The notes under the pieces were generated by a model, which saw nothing but the letters and a program-made list of their open reading frames with translations, had not been told where the DNA came from and made no database searches. Positions 8,475-17,708 of a DNA stretch of 64,000 nucleotides are shown in pieces. Source of the stretch: Thermoactinomyces sp. DSM 45891 (GTDB lineage Bacteria; Bacillota; Bacilli; Thermoactinomycetales; Thermoactinomycetaceae). The position numbers and the translations under genes were made by a program. The stretch is taken from positions 123,172 through 187,171 of the forward strand of contig NZ_FPJZ01000001.1 in NCBI RefSeq assembly GCF_900119485.1, given 5' to 3'. Position 1 is the first letter of the stretch, and every line of letters begins with the position of its first letter.

Positions 8475-9458
8475 TCAGTATTTTTCTATATCGATTTCTG
8501 CAGAATAAACTGCTATGGTTCCTTGATCCACTTGCAACTTTAGTGCACCTGTATCATATAAGCCCTTAAGTATACCTGTATGATCCCCCTGAGGTGTTCG
8601 CACAGTAATCATTTGATCCATCTTATAGGCGCCCCGCTCCCACTCTTGTTGAATCGCCTGAAAGCCTTCTTTTAGATATCGCTCGTAGCACTCTTCTAAT
8701 TCTGCTAAGATAGCCGAAATTAACGTTGCACGATGGATATCTCCACCCAATTCGATGGACAACGATGTGGCGATGTCTAGAATCTCTTTAGGGAAATCTT
8801 GTTTTTTTGTATTCACATTCATCCCGATTCCAATGATGGCGTAGTGAATGCGGTCCTGCTCCCCTCGAATCTCAGTTAGGACTCCACAAACCTTCTTCCC
8901 GTCTATGAGTAAATCATTAGGCCATTTAATTTGTATGTCCAACCCCGTTACTCGTTCGATCCCACGCTTAATTCCAACGGATGTTAAAATCGTGAGATGG
9001 TATGCATTTTGCAAAGCGATGGGTGGTCGTAAAATCAGACTCATCCAAATTCCTGTACGGGGTGGAGAATGCCATACACGGCCTAGACGACCTTTGCCAT
9101 CAACCTGTTCTTCCGCAACCACAATAGCCCCTTCTTGTGCGTCTTCTTTTGCCCATTGATGTGCGATTAATTGCGTAGATGGGGTCTGGTTTTGATATTG
9201 AATTTCACGACCAAACCGGTTGGTTTGTAGATGGGGATAGATCTCTTCTGGGGCGACTCGATCAGGCCTGTATACCAGACGATAGCCACTGCGCGGTTTT
9301 GCTTCAATCTCATATCCCCCAGCCCTCAATTCCTCCATATGCTTCCATATAGCCGCCCTACTTACGCCAACTTGATGGCTTAACTCTTCCCCTGATAGAT
9401 AGTTAGGCTGGCGGTCCAATAATACGGCCAGTATTTCATCTCGAATACTTTGTGGCAA
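8475..9458 (-). CDS. birA: Bifunctional biotin-protein ligase / biotin operon repressor
   Basis: Activates biotin as biotinyl-AMP, transfers it to carboxylases, and in Bacillales represses biotin genes. It is 327 residues: an N-terminal winged helix (about 1-65, with SHQVGVSRAAIWKHM), a catalytic core with the biotin/ATP loop KGRLGRVWHS near residue 122, and a small C-terminal SH3-like domain. The start is TTG, preceded by AGGGGG; the gene overlaps the end of cca by 23 nt. Confidence 0.95.
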   Translation of the reverse strand: MPQSIRDEILAVLLDRQPNYLSGEELSHQVGVSRAAIWKHMEELRAGGYEIEAKPRSGYRLVYRPDRVAPEEIYPHLQTNRFGREIQYQNQTPSTQLIAHQWAKEDAQEGAIVVAEEQVDGKGRLGRVWHSPPRTGIWMSLILRPPIALQNAYHLTILTSVGIKRGIERVTGLDIQIKWPNDLLIDGKKVCGVLTEIRGEQDRIHYAIIGIGMNVNTKKQDFPKEILDIATSLSIELGGDIHRATLISAILAELEECYERYLKEGFQAIQQEWERGAYKMDQMITVRTPQGDHTGILKGLYDTGALKLQVDQGTIAVYSAEIDIEKY

Positions 9459-10665
9459 TTTGGCCCCCTACTTTCAACAAAACTTCTTTTTGATTAGGAA
9501 TCTCTCCCACTACAACCAAGCGACATAATTCTGACAAGACCCATTTTACCCAAGGACCTGGTTTCTTCTCTATGAATGAAATTAATTCATTTCCTTGAAT
9601 AGATAGATCTGTTACTCTTTTAACCGGCATTTCTGCCCACCAATCTCGTAATTTCTCCATTTTACAATCTACTTCATGATACAGCGCTTGCTGGATGTAG
9701 TAGCTCTCTACAACAGATTCTAATCCGTAGCGGAGAAGAACTTGCTTCATCCATTTCTCGTCAGGCACTTTTACTCGCTTCCATTCTGTCAGGGTCTCCA
9801 TAATAGACTGGAAGTACTGGAAGTCTTTTTTCGAACACTTACATTCACGAGTTCTGCTTTTCATTGAGTCCGCAGTGGTGCCAAATGCTAAAAGGAACCA
9901 AACCCATTTCCCCGCACGCTGGCAATGGCTGGGGATACAGTTAAGCCGTTCTTCCACTCTCTGCTGATCCCATTGCCACCCCGTAAATGGGGGCATGTGA
10001 TGAAAAAGCTCAGTCTGTAACAACACTTGAAAGCCGATATACGGACTAGGGCTTCCCAAGATCTTATCCATCTCGGTCATAATTCGTTCGACGGATAGGT
10101 GCTTCACATCTATCTTGCAATTCACCATCGCTTCCTGGATAAGTGGATCAATCGAAAATGAAAACTGAGCCGCAAACCGAGCAGCTCGAATCATGCGTAA
10201 AGCATCTTCTCCAAAGCGTTCCGCCGCAGTACCCACCGCACGAATGATTCCCTTTTCAAGATCAGCCTGTCCATCAAAATAGTCATATAGAGTTCCATTC
10301 AAATCCATTGCCATCGCATTAATCGTAAAATCTCTCCGCTGTAAATCATCTCGTAAGGATCGTACAAACTGCACTTCACTTGGGCGACGGTGGTCTTGAT
10401 AAACCCCTTCCGTTCGAAATGTAGTCACTTCTACTGATTCCTGATTCCACAGCACCGTTACAGTACCATGTTCAATTCCCGTCGCAAAAGAACGAGTAAA
10501 CAAGGCTTGGACTTCAGATGGGGTTGCCGAAGTAGCTATATCATAATCATTCGGGATGCGATCTAGCAACAGATCGCGCACGCATCCGCCAACTAGATAT
10601 GCTTCATAGCCTGATTCATTTAACGTTTGAATCACTGCATGAGCTGCTTCTCGTCTAGGGTCCAT
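9436..10665 (-). CDS. cca: CCA tRNA nucleotidyltransferase
   Basis: Adds or repairs the 3' CCA of tRNAs. It is 409 residues, class II. The nucleotidyltransferase motif VGGCVRDLL is at about residues 26-34, with catalytic carboxylates in DYD near residue 40; RRDFTINAMA lies near residue 109 and the RNA-binding helical domain follows. The order bshA-cca-birA matches Bacillus. The 23-nt overlap with birA suggests coupling. Confidence 0.95.
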   Translation of the reverse strand: MDPRREAAHAVIQTLNESGYEAYLVGGCVRDLLLDRIPNDYDIATSATPSEVQALFTRSFATGIEHGTVTVLWNQESVEVTTFRTEGVYQDHRRPSEVQFVRSLRDDLQRRDFTINAMAMDLNGTLYDYFDGQADLEKGIIRAVGTAAERFGEDALRMIRAARFAAQFSFSIDPLIQEAMVNCKIDVKHLSVERIMTEMDKILGSPSPYIGFQVLLQTELFHHMPPFTGWQWDQQRVEERLNCIPSHCQRAGKWVWFLLAFGTTADSMKSRTRECKCSKKDFQYFQSIMETLTEWKRVKVPDEKWMKQVLLRYGLESVVESYYIQQALYHEVDCKMEKLRDWWAEMPVKRVTDLSIQGNELISFIEKKPGPWVKWVLSELCRLVVVGEIPNQKEVLLKVGGQIATKYSR

Positions 10666-10677
10666 AATTCCACTCCC

Positions 10678-11802
10678 TTACCGCTCTTCTAGTACCTCGT
10701 GATATAGATTTTCATATAACCCAACAACTGCTTCTCCAGAGAAGTGTTTCTGTACTCTTTCCATACCCGCTTCTACAAATTGATTGTAAAGGTCAGGTTG
10801 GGTTAACAGTTTGACGGCATGGTTCGCCATCGAATCCACATCACCAATAGGTGAAAGAAAGCCGGTTACACCATGTTCTACAACTTCAGGCAGGCCACCT
10901 GCATTTGATCCGATTGTAGGAACTCCGCAAGCCATCGCCTCTAGTGCCACTAGGCCGAAGCTTTCTTTTTCCGATGGCAAGAGTAGTAGATCGGCTAGAG
11001 AATGGATTTGTGCCACATCATCTTGTTTGCCCAAGAAAGCGACTTTCTCTTCTAATCCAAGACTTTTCACCATTTTGTGGATGGGTATAGAGTCTGGCCC
11101 CTCACCCACTAATAGCAAGCGTGCTGGGATTTTTTCATATACTTGAGCAAAGATTCGAATCACGTCTTCTGTCCGTTTTACAGGTCGGAAGTTGGAGATA
11201 TGTAGCAACGTTTTTTCGTGGCTACAAGGTGTATACTTCTCACAAGTTCCCGTCACATCCCTTGGATAGTACACACGTTGATCAACAAAGTTATAGATCC
11301 GTTCAATCGGAGTCTCTACCTGAAAAATATCAACCGTTTGTTCTGCTAGACTATCTGATACTGCCGTCACTCGGTCACTCTGGGTAATTCCAAATTTGAT
11401 TACATCTTTTAGGACTGGATCTTCGCCTAATACAGTAATGTCTGTACCATGAAGGGTCGTTACGATTTTTAGATGATCTCCTACCATCTGCTTTGCTAAC
11501 ACAGCCGCAATCGCGTGGGGCACAGCATAATGCACATGGAGCAAGTCCAACTTGTAGGTTTGGGCCACCTGTGCCATGCGACTAGCTAGAGCCAAGTCAT
11601 ACGGAGGATATTTAAACAAAGAATATTGATTTGCTTCTACCGGATGATAATATATGTTTTGATGAAATCCACCTAAGCGAAAAGGCATATCATAACTGAT
11701 AAAATGGACTTGGTGGCCACGATCGGCTAATAATTTTCCTAACTCTGTCGCCACCACTCCAGAGCCTCCGTGTGTAGGGTAACATGTGATACCGATTTTC
11801 AT
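10678..11802 (-). CDS. bshA: N-acetyl-alpha-D-glucosaminyl L-malate synthase (bacillithiol)
   Basis: First step of bacillithiol synthesis: a GT4 glycosyltransferase joining UDP-GlcNAc and L-malate. It is 374 residues, with the GT-B start MKIGITCYPTHGGSGVVATE, two Rossmann domains, and the nucleotide-sugar site EKESFGLVALEAMACG near residue 280. Its partner bshB1 lies 34 nt upstream in the same operon, which separates it from generic GT4 enzymes. Confidence 0.95.
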   Translation of the reverse strand: MKIGITCYPTHGGSGVVATELGKLLADRGHQVHFISYDMPFRLGGFHQNIYYHPVEANQYSLFKYPPYDLALASRMAQVAQTYKLDLLHVHYAVPHAIAAVLAKQMVGDHLKIVTTLHGTDITVLGEDPVLKDVIKFGITQSDRVTAVSDSLAEQTVDIFQVETPIERIYNFVDQRVYYPRDVTGTCEKYTPCSHEKTLLHISNFRPVKRTEDVIRIFAQVYEKIPARLLLVGEGPDSIPIHKMVKSLGLEEKVAFLGKQDDVAQIHSLADLLLLPSEKESFGLVALEAMACGVPTIGSNAGGLPEVVEHGVTGFLSPIGDVDSMANHAVKLLTQPDLYNQFVEAGMERVQKHFSGEAVVGLYENLYHEVLEER

Positions 11803-11836
11803 AGTTGCACCCCAATCCTATTTTGCTACTAGCACA

Positions 11837-12547
11837 CTATACTAATAATGGTTGTTTTATGGGGCGTGGGCTTACTAGGCCTTCGCCATATTGTACCCCA
11901 ATCATCTGTCCCCACATCTGGTCTCGCCCCTGAATCATCGACAAGAAATTTGGCCCGTTAATAGGAGTATCCACTTGTCCTTCTTCTCGCCTGAACTGAC
12001 TGCGATACGCTAGGATAGAATTCATTTTTTTCTCATATACATCGCTAATATCAACAATCATATCTGCTTTGGCGATATCATTAAGGAAATAGTAGTACAG
12101 TTGCTCAATACGATGATGTGGCTCATGATCAGGGGTTTGAACATTTTTAAGACCTGCGTTAAAGACGGCTTCATTAACCAATTTACTACAAGCCACATGG
12201 TCTGGATGACGATCTTCAAAGTAAGGGGCTAGTATGACAGAAGGACGGCATTGTCTGATCACTTGAACCATTTTCATTAATTGCTCTGGCGATCCCGTTA
12301 AACCTCTATCTGGCAATTGAAGATTATAGTGTCCAACCAAGCCCAGGGCTTCCCCCGCCTTCTTCGCTTCTTCTCTACGTAATTCAACTGTACCATTTGA
12401 AGAAAGTTCTGCCTCGGTTAAGCTACAAATCGCCACGCGTTTCCCCGCTACAGCATGTTTAGCTATAATCCCAGATGCACCAATCTCCACATCATCAGGA
12501 TGAGCACCAAAAGCCAACAAATCTACCGAATGAAATTCTTCCACCAA
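11837..12547 (-). CDS. bshB1: Bacillithiol biosynthesis deacetylase BshB1
   Basis: Zinc hydrolase of the LmbE/PIG-L family that removes the acetyl group from GlcNAc-malate. It is 236 residues. The metal-binding motif AHPDDVEIG is at residues 15-23, and the second ligand region EDRHPDHVACS is near residue 105. It is encoded directly with bshA, as in B. subtilis ypjG-ypjH. Confidence 0.95.
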   Translation of the reverse strand: MVEEFHSVDLLAFGAHPDDVEIGASGIIAKHAVAGKRVAICSLTEAELSSNGTVELRREEAKKAGEALGLVGHYNLQLPDRGLTGSPEQLMKMVQVIRQCRPSVILAPYFEDRHPDHVACSKLVNEAVFNAGLKNVQTPDHEPHHRIEQLYYYFLNDIAKADMIVDISDVYEKKMNSILAYRSQFRREEGQVDTPINGPNFLSMIQGRDQMWGQMIGVQYGEGLVSPRPIKQPLLV

Positions 12548-12559
12548 ATTCCCTTCTCT

Positions 12560-12961
12560 CTATCCATTTTGTGAATGATCCCTTGTGATAAATCCATCTT
12601 GATCAAGAGATCGAATCAAAATTTCTGCCGTTGCTAAATTCGTTGCTACCGGAATGTCATGAACATCTGCTAATCGTAACAAGGCTAAAATATCAGGTTC
12701 GTGAGGCTGGGAAGTAAGCGGATCCCGAAAGAAAATAATCAAATCCACATTTTGCTCGGCCACTAGCGCTCCAATCTGTTGATCCCCACCCAATGGACCT
12801 GATAGAAAACGCCTAACCTTTAACTGTGTCGCCTCCATAATCATAGCTCCAGTTGTACCTGTTGCATATAAGCAATGTGAAAGAAGTAGCGGTTCATACG
12901 CTATAGCAAAGTTAACCATCTTATTTTTTAATGCATCATGTGAGATGAGTGCAATATTCAT
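12560..12961 (-). CDS. mgsA: Methylglyoxal synthase
   Basis: Converts dihydroxyacetone phosphate to methylglyoxal and phosphate, a bypass used under phosphate shortage. It is 133 residues. The phosphate-binding segments ATGTTGAMI and SGPLGGDQQIGA, with the conserved acidic residues in GPLGGDQQ and FFRDP, are present. It is encoded next to dapB, as in Bacillus. Confidence 0.95.
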   Translation of the reverse strand: MNIALISHDALKNKMVNFAIAYEPLLLSHCLYATGTTGAMIMEATQLKVRRFLSGPLGGDQQIGALVAEQNVDLIIFFRDPLTSQPHEPDILALLRLADVHDIPVATNLATAEILIRSLDQDGFITRDHSQNG

Positions 12962-12989
12962 CTAATTCTCCACCTTTAATGTGCTACAA

Positions 12990-13790
12990 TTACATGTCTA
13001 AAATCTCTTCTAGGCCATACACAAGATAATTCAAATTCATCACTTTTCGAACAGAAAGATCTACTCCAGGCATAAACGATTCCCGATTTAATGAGTCATG
13101 CCGAATCGTCAACAATTGCCCATCTCCTCCGAACAGGACCTCTTGGTGAGCCACAAGCCCTGGCAAGCGAACACTGTGGATGCGGAAGCCGCTATAGTAT
13201 GCTCCACGCGCCCCTTCCCATACTTCCTGTTCTGACGGATGACCCTGTTTTACCTCTTTGCGCGCTTCTGCAATCAATTCCGCTGTTTTAAGTGATGTGC
13301 CTGACGGAGCGTCTAGCTTATTATCATGATGCGATTCAATAATCTCGACATGAGGAAGATATTTCGCTGCTTTTGCCGCAAATACCATCATCAACACAGC
13401 TCCAATCGCAAAGTTAGGGATAATTAAAGCACCTAGTTTCTTCTGTGCAAAATCCTTTTGAAGCTGATCAATTTCCTCTTCGCTGAGGCCAGTTGTCCCT
13501 ACTACGGGGCGAACTCCTGCATGCAAGCATAACTCCATATGATCCTTTACACACTCAGGGGAAGTGAAGTCGATTAAAACATCTGCCTCCACTTCATCAA
13601 GCGCAGTAGCGACAGAACGATGAAACGAGACCCCGAGTGATCCGATCCCGATCACCTCTCCTACATCTTTCCCTTCTTCAGAACGTGAAACCGCACCTAC
13701 TAATTGAAAATCAGCTACACGTTGAATTAATTTTACCGCTTCTTGCCCCATCTTACCGGAAGCTCCAGCGATGATAATACGAATACTCAT
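12990..13790 (-). CDS. dapB: 4-hydroxy-tetrahydrodipicolinate reductase
   Basis: Reduces the product of DapA in lysine, diaminopimelate and, in spores, dipicolinate supply. It is 266 residues. The dinucleotide-binding GASGKMGQE is at residues 9-17, the catalytic SHHDNKLDAPSGTS near residue 153, and GTTGLSEEE near residue 98. It is the second gene of the operon that starts with ypjD. Confidence 0.96.
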   Translation of the reverse strand: MSIRIIIAGASGKMGQEAVKLIQRVADFQLVGAVSRSEEGKDVGEVIGIGSLGVSFHRSVATALDEVEADVLIDFTSPECVKDHMELCLHAGVRPVVGTTGLSEEEIDQLQKDFAQKKLGALIIPNFAIGAVLMMVFAAKAAKYLPHVEIIESHHDNKLDAPSGTSLKTAELIAEARKEVKQGHPSEQEVWEGARGAYYSGFRIHSVRLPGLVAHQEVLFGGDGQLLTIRHDSLNRESFMPGVDLSVRKVMNLNYLVYGLEEILDM

Positions 13791-13816
13791 GATGTCTACT
13801 CCTCTTTCTCTTATCT

Positions 13817-14164
13817 CTATAGTTCATTCTCTTTTCGTGTCCATCGGTCCCGGTCACGTGTATTGTATTTGCTCATTACTCCATCAAAAGCTTCTTGTAG
13901 ATCAATATCAAGAGAGTTAGCAAAACAAGCTATAATAAAAATAAGATCACCCAACTCATTTTGAATGGAGTTTTCTTCTTCTGTTTTCTTTTTAGGCTTT
14001 TCCCCAAATTGATGGTTTACTTCCCTAGCTAACTCCCCCACTTCTTCAGTCATACGAGCAAGCATAGATAACGGCTTGAAATAACCTTCCTTAAATTGAC
14101 CAATATATTCATCTACTTCACACTGAATATCGTGAAATGTTTTCGGTTGTTTTTTTTCTAACAT
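13817..14164 (-). CDS. ypjD: MazG-like nucleotide pyrophosphohydrolase (YpjD)
   Basis: A small all-alpha NTP pyrophosphohydrolase of 115 residues from the chosen start. The MazG metal-binding motif EEVGELAREV (about residues 39-48) is paired with a second acidic site, NELGDLIFI, near residue 77. The in-frame ATG at 14188 lacks a ribosome site; the ATG at 14164 has AGGAGGT at good spacing. The physiological substrate is unknown. It is the first gene of the long operon running to panD, as in B. subtilis. Confidence 0.9.
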   Translation of the reverse strand: MLEKKQPKTFHDIQCEVDEYIGQFKEGYFKPLSMLARMTEEVGELAREVNHQFGEKPKKKTEEENSIQNELGDLIFIIACFANSLDIDLQEAFDGVMSKYNTRDRDRWTRKENEL

Positions 14165-14307
14165 CAAAATACCTCCTGACCTTCCCATGTTACCTTATCA
14201 AGCTGAAGATATAAAGTTACTAAAATGAATCTATGAATCCCCTATTCGAAATTTAAATAAGAAACCCTCTCGGATTTTTGTTATTATATCGGGGTATACT
14301 ACACTAC

Positions 14308-14333
14308 AACAGAATTTGGTTAACCATTCTGTT
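14308..14333 (+). promoter_or_regulatory. Palindromic site upstream of the yitT-family gene
   Basis: The half-sites AACAGAAT and ATTCTGTT are exact inverted repeats around a centre containing GGTTAACC. The site begins 8 nt after a possible -10 box, TATACT (14295-14300), so it would overlap the transcription start of the following gene and could be an operator. No known regulator was recognised. Confidence 0.4.
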
Positions 14334-14350
14334 AAACGGAGCGAGCTACT

Positions 14351-15235
14351 ATGAAGAAGCAAATTTACATGCACACCCGTAATATTCTTTCTATCCTAAT
14401 AGGAGCCTTTATTGCGGCTGTCGGAATCAACTACTTTGCCATTCCAAACCAATTAGCTGAAGGCGGTTTCACAGGGATTGCACTGCTTGCCAACTACCAA
14501 TTTGGTTTGTCCCCTGGATGGATCATCTTGGCTCTAAACATCCCACTCTTTTTTGTTGGATATAGGGTATTTGGGAAACAAACATTATTTTACACCTTAA
14601 TCGGAACCATTTCCTTCTCCCTATTTATCGAATGGACAGCAGGGCTCGGAAGTTCCCGTCAAGACGTACTACTAGCGTCCCTCTACACTGGGGTATTAGT
14701 CGGAATCGGTCTTGGTTTAATTTTCCGGGTTGGAGGAACAACAGGTGGTGCAGACATTATCGCTCGCCTGATGAACAAGTACTTCGGTTGGAGCATGGGG
14801 AAAACCATGTTTATCTTTGACTTTTTTGTCATCCTCATCTCTAGTAAGGTTATCGGTTTGGATAAAGCCATGTATACCTTAATCGTCGTTTTCGTCGGCG
14901 CGCGTGTGATCGATTTTGTCGTAGAGGGACTAAACGCATCTAAAGCGGCAACCATCATCTCCAACGCAGCTGTTTTGTTGGCTGATGAGATTACTCGAAA
15001 AATGGGGCGCGGTGTCACGTTCCTACAGGGAAAAGGGGGATACACTGGAACAGAGAAAAATGTCATTTATATCGTCCTAGCTCCCAATCAGATCCCAAAA
15101 CTAAAACAAATCGTTCACAACGCAGACCCATACGCTTTTATGGTCATTCATGACGTTCGTGATGTATATGGAGAGGGATTTTCGTATGAAACTCCTGAAG
15201 AAGTAGAAAAGAATATTAAAAAAGCAAGTGAATAG
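14351..15235 (+). CDS. YitT family membrane protein (YpjC-like)
   Basis: A 294-residue integral membrane protein with five to six hydrophobic segments in residues 10-200 (for example IGAFIAAVGINYFAIPNQLA) and a soluble C-terminal DUF2179 domain from about residue 205. The family is widespread in Firmicutes and of uncertain function; some members have been linked to membrane stress or transport. It occupies the ypjC position beside ypjD and ypjB but runs on the opposite strand. Its last codons lie inside the shared terminator with ypjB. Confidence 0.85.
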   Translation: MKKQIYMHTRNILSILIGAFIAAVGINYFAIPNQLAEGGFTGIALLANYQFGLSPGWIILALNIPLFFVGYRVFGKQTLFYTLIGTISFSLFIEWTAGLGSSRQDVLLASLYTGVLVGIGLGLIFRVGGTTGGADIIARLMNKYFGWSMGKTMFIFDFFVILISSKVIGLDKAMYTLIVVFVGARVIDFVVEGLNASKAATIISNAAVLLADEITRKMGRGVTFLQGKGGYTGTEKNVIYIVLAPNQIPKLKQIVHNADPYAFMVIHDVRDVYGEGFSYETPEEVEKNIKKASE

Positions 15236-15294
15236 ACAAAAAGCACTCATTTTCATTTATGAATGAGTGCTTTTTGTCTATTCAGTGCTTGCTT
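15221..15294. terminator. Bidirectional terminator overlapping both convergent gene ends
   Basis: A very long near-perfect inverted repeat with arms of about 31 nt. It contains AAAAAGCACTCATT / AATGAGTGCTTTTTG with T tracts on both sides. It includes the last codons and stops of both the YitT-family gene and ypjB; a CAC insertion in one arm is the only break. It should stop transcription from both directions. Confidence 0.9.
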
Positions 15295-16081
15295 TTGTTC
15301 CCTCGTATTTCTTCCACAGAAAATAACTTAACACAATCAAAATGGTACTAAGCAACCAGATAATGACCATTGGCATGGGTATTTGTACAGTTGGCTTTAG
15401 TAGTCGCATCACATCTTGATCACTTCCATGAAAAATTTTTGGAATAAGCTCCTCAAGGAGCTGAATAATCGTCTCGTTTTCCGAAAAATTCTTATTTTTA
15501 CCGAGAAAAGCAAGCATGGAATCTACTCTTTGTAAAATAGCAGGGCTTTTTGAAATCAAAATAGCTGGACGTACCAGATCAAAACTTTTTTGAAATTGGC
15601 GAACCGCTTCTTGCAGGTCCTCTTGCCTCTGTTCTTGGTTGGATTGCTTCATACCACCAACCGATCGTTGTAACTCAGGCTCTGCATTGTGCCATAAAGG
15701 CTGATTAGTATGAACGAGAACATCAAATGAATAGACTAACTTCCTCGCTCGTGCCGCTAATCTCTCCGGATCTACCAACGCCTGATTTAATTGCTCGTCC
15801 ATCTCTAAAATCGTATTAGATAAGGCCGAAATCACTCCCAATGAATATTTTTTCACCTGGAAATTTGTTTGCGAAAAGGAGATAGCCAGCTTCGTCACAG
15901 TCGATTTCGCTTCTACTACATTTTGTTGCCCAATCTGTTTCTGTGTCTGAAGCGCCAATTGTAGCCATTCTTGCTCCTTTTCCTTTTCGGAAAGCAATTT
16001 ATCCTCAGCCCATGTATCTGGTATATTCCAAAAAAAGAATCCGTTTAAAATGACAAGTATCAGGCAAAGTCGAATCCACAA
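15278..16081 (-). CDS. ypjB: Sporulation protein YpjB
   Basis: A 267-residue membrane-associated protein of the YpjB family, expressed during sporulation in Bacillus; the biochemical role is unknown. A signal peptide or anchor is at residues 1-24 (CLILVILNGFFFWNI), a helical external domain follows, and a C-terminal membrane segment is at about 238-256 (MVIIWLLSTILIVLSYFLW). It lies between ypjA and ypjC as in B. subtilis. Confidence 0.85.
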   Translation of the reverse strand: MWIRLCLILVILNGFFFWNIPDTWAEDKLLSEKEKEQEWLQLALQTQKQIGQQNVVEAKSTVTKLAISFSQTNFQVKKYSLGVISALSNTILEMDEQLNQALVDPERLAARARKLVYSFDVLVHTNQPLWHNAEPELQRSVGGMKQSNQEQRQEDLQEAVRQFQKSFDLVRPAILISKSPAILQRVDSMLAFLGKNKNFSENETIIQLLEELIPKIFHGSDQDVMRLLKPTVQIPMPMVIIWLLSTILIVLSYFLWKKYEGTKASTE

Positions 16082-16165
16082 CAGGGTCCCCTCCTGTTAA
16101 CTCACTAGTACTACTACCTTATTCAGGTTGTCCGACTTGCATGTCTAAGAGGGGAAAAATACTCG

Positions 16166-16813
16166 CTATTTTTGATATAACCTTTTGTATTCCCATAATC
16201 GAACCTTGCTCGGGATCATCATAAATATCGCAGCTAGGAAAATACTTGTCAGCCCTAGTATAACCGTAAAGAATCCAATTGATGGCATATAGCCGTCTAA
16301 CTCCGTCACTACCCACGGATGCAAATCAAACTGGTAATCAAAATAGTCATTCATCAGTGTCCACGTAGCAGTAATCAAGATATCTCTTTTTTGGAACGTG
16401 TAATAAGGGAAATAAAGAATTCCTTGCAACGCCATCCCTAGGTGCGATCCAATTAACATCCAATGTTCCCACGTATGAGACTCTGCCCAAGGAGTGGGCG
16501 TAACAGCCGCTCCCCAGAAGATCATCACGACCGCCCAAATTCCATATTTAAAAAGAGTGATACACGCTAGAGCTTCGATAAGAGGGCTTCTTTTCTTCAT
16601 CAGATATAAGCACAGAACCACTGTGAAAAACAGACTAGCCGTTGGACTATCGGGTACAAACGGAATTTGATACCATTTTGTCATCATCAGTTGCTCTTTA
16701 TACCAATAGTAACCATAGATCGTACCGACCAAATTAACCACAAAGAGAGAAAGTAAAAACCATCTCTCCATTATGACACTTCGAATATAACGCACCGCAG
16801 GAGTCATCTTCAT
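16166..16813 (-). CDS. ypjA: DUF1405 membrane protein (YpjA)
   Basis: A 215-residue protein with about six membrane segments and little else; it belongs to the DUF1405 family. It follows qcrC by 60 nt and precedes ypjB, exactly the B. subtilis order qcrABC-ypjA-ypjB. The function is unknown; the constant linkage to the bc complex suggests a role in its assembly or in respiratory membranes, which is inference. Confidence 0.87.
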   Translation of the reverse strand: MKMTPAVRYIRSVIMERWFLLSLFVVNLVGTIYGYYWYKEQLMMTKWYQIPFVPDSPTASLFFTVVLCLYLMKKRSPLIEALACITLFKYGIWAVVMIFWGAAVTPTPWAESHTWEHWMLIGSHLGMALQGILYFPYYTFQKRDILITATWTLMNDYFDYQFDLHPWVVTELDGYMPSIGFFTVILGLTSIFLAAIFMMIPSKVRLWEYKRLYQK

Positions 16814-16873
16814 TCTCCTTATGATCCGGAAAAAACCTAGTCACCGAATGGCAACCAGGTTTTAGATCCATTG

Positions 16874-17683
16874 TTATTTTTGTTTTTGTTGCATGAGCCA
16901 GTCGAGAAGAACTTGTTTATCGGCTTCGGAACCTTGGAACATACCTGCTGGCATCGCACCACGACCCTCATCGATCACTTTCTCGATCTCCTTACGAGTC
17001 AACTTTTCATCCTCACCCTTGATACGGTCCCCTACACCAAGAAGTGGTGGACCTTGAACCCCTTGCAGTTTGTCACCGTGACATTTGATACAAGCATTCT
17101 TTTTATAAAGCTCGTAGCCTTTGTCATGTTCAGCGACAATCTTGTGATCTTTCGCAGGGGTACCGGCAGAAGATTGAACTTGGATAACATGCTCTGCTTC
17201 CGCAGCCCAAGTTAAACCAATCACTCCGAGAAGTGAAAGGATTGCGATTCCCGTTGTAACAGGACGCTTGATTGGACGACGCTCTTTGCTGGTATCTAAG
17301 AATGGAGCTAGCATCAAACCACCAAACAACAACCCAGGTACAACGATAATACCGACAACGGTAAATGGGCCAGCTGCCCATTTATACTTCAACAACTGAT
17401 ACAAGAATAAAAAATACCAGTCTGGTACAGGCAAAAAGCCAGTATTAGTAGGATCTGCAATATCACCTAGTGGCGGATTTTCAGCCATAACCAAAGTCAT
17501 AAAACCTACTAGGAAAACCGCAGCAACCATCCACTCTTTCAGCAAGAAGTCAGGAAAAAACTGTTCTGTCTTGCCAGGAAACTGAGAGTAATCTGGGGGG
17601 AGCATCTCTTTCGAATTCACCCTTACACGCGAGTCTCCCACATAGTGGACTTGCTTCTGGTTTCCGTCTTGATTGTGTGCCAA
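16874..17683 (-). CDS. qcrC: Menaquinol-cytochrome c reductase cytochrome b/c subunit
   Basis: A 269-residue fused subunit of the Bacillus-type bc complex. The N-terminal half is the C-terminal part of cytochrome b with about three membrane segments. The last 90 residues are a cytochrome c domain with one haem site, CIKCH, and a distal Met in GAMPAGMF. It passes electrons from menaquinol to cytochrome c. It is third in the qcrABC operon, 25 nt after qcrB. Confidence 0.96.
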   Translation of the reverse strand: MAHNQDGNQKQVHYVGDSRVRVNSKEMLPPDYSQFPGKTEQFFPDFLLKEWMVAAVFLVGFMTLVMAENPPLGDIADPTNTGFLPVPDWYFLFLYQLLKYKWAAGPFTVVGIIVVPGLLFGGLMLAPFLDTSKERRPIKRPVTTGIAILSLLGVIGLTWAAEAEHVIQVQSSAGTPAKDHKIVAEHDKGYELYKKNACIKCHGDKLQGVQGPPLLGVGDRIKGEDEKLTRKEIEKVIDEGRGAMPAGMFQGSEADKQVLLDWLMQQKQK

Positions 17684-17708
17684 GTGGATCCCTCCTCACG
17701 TATACGGC

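Noticed and set aside
16119..16316. 65-codon minus-strand frame overlapping ypjA
   Set aside because: It is out of frame with ypjA, which has clear membrane topology and conserved position.
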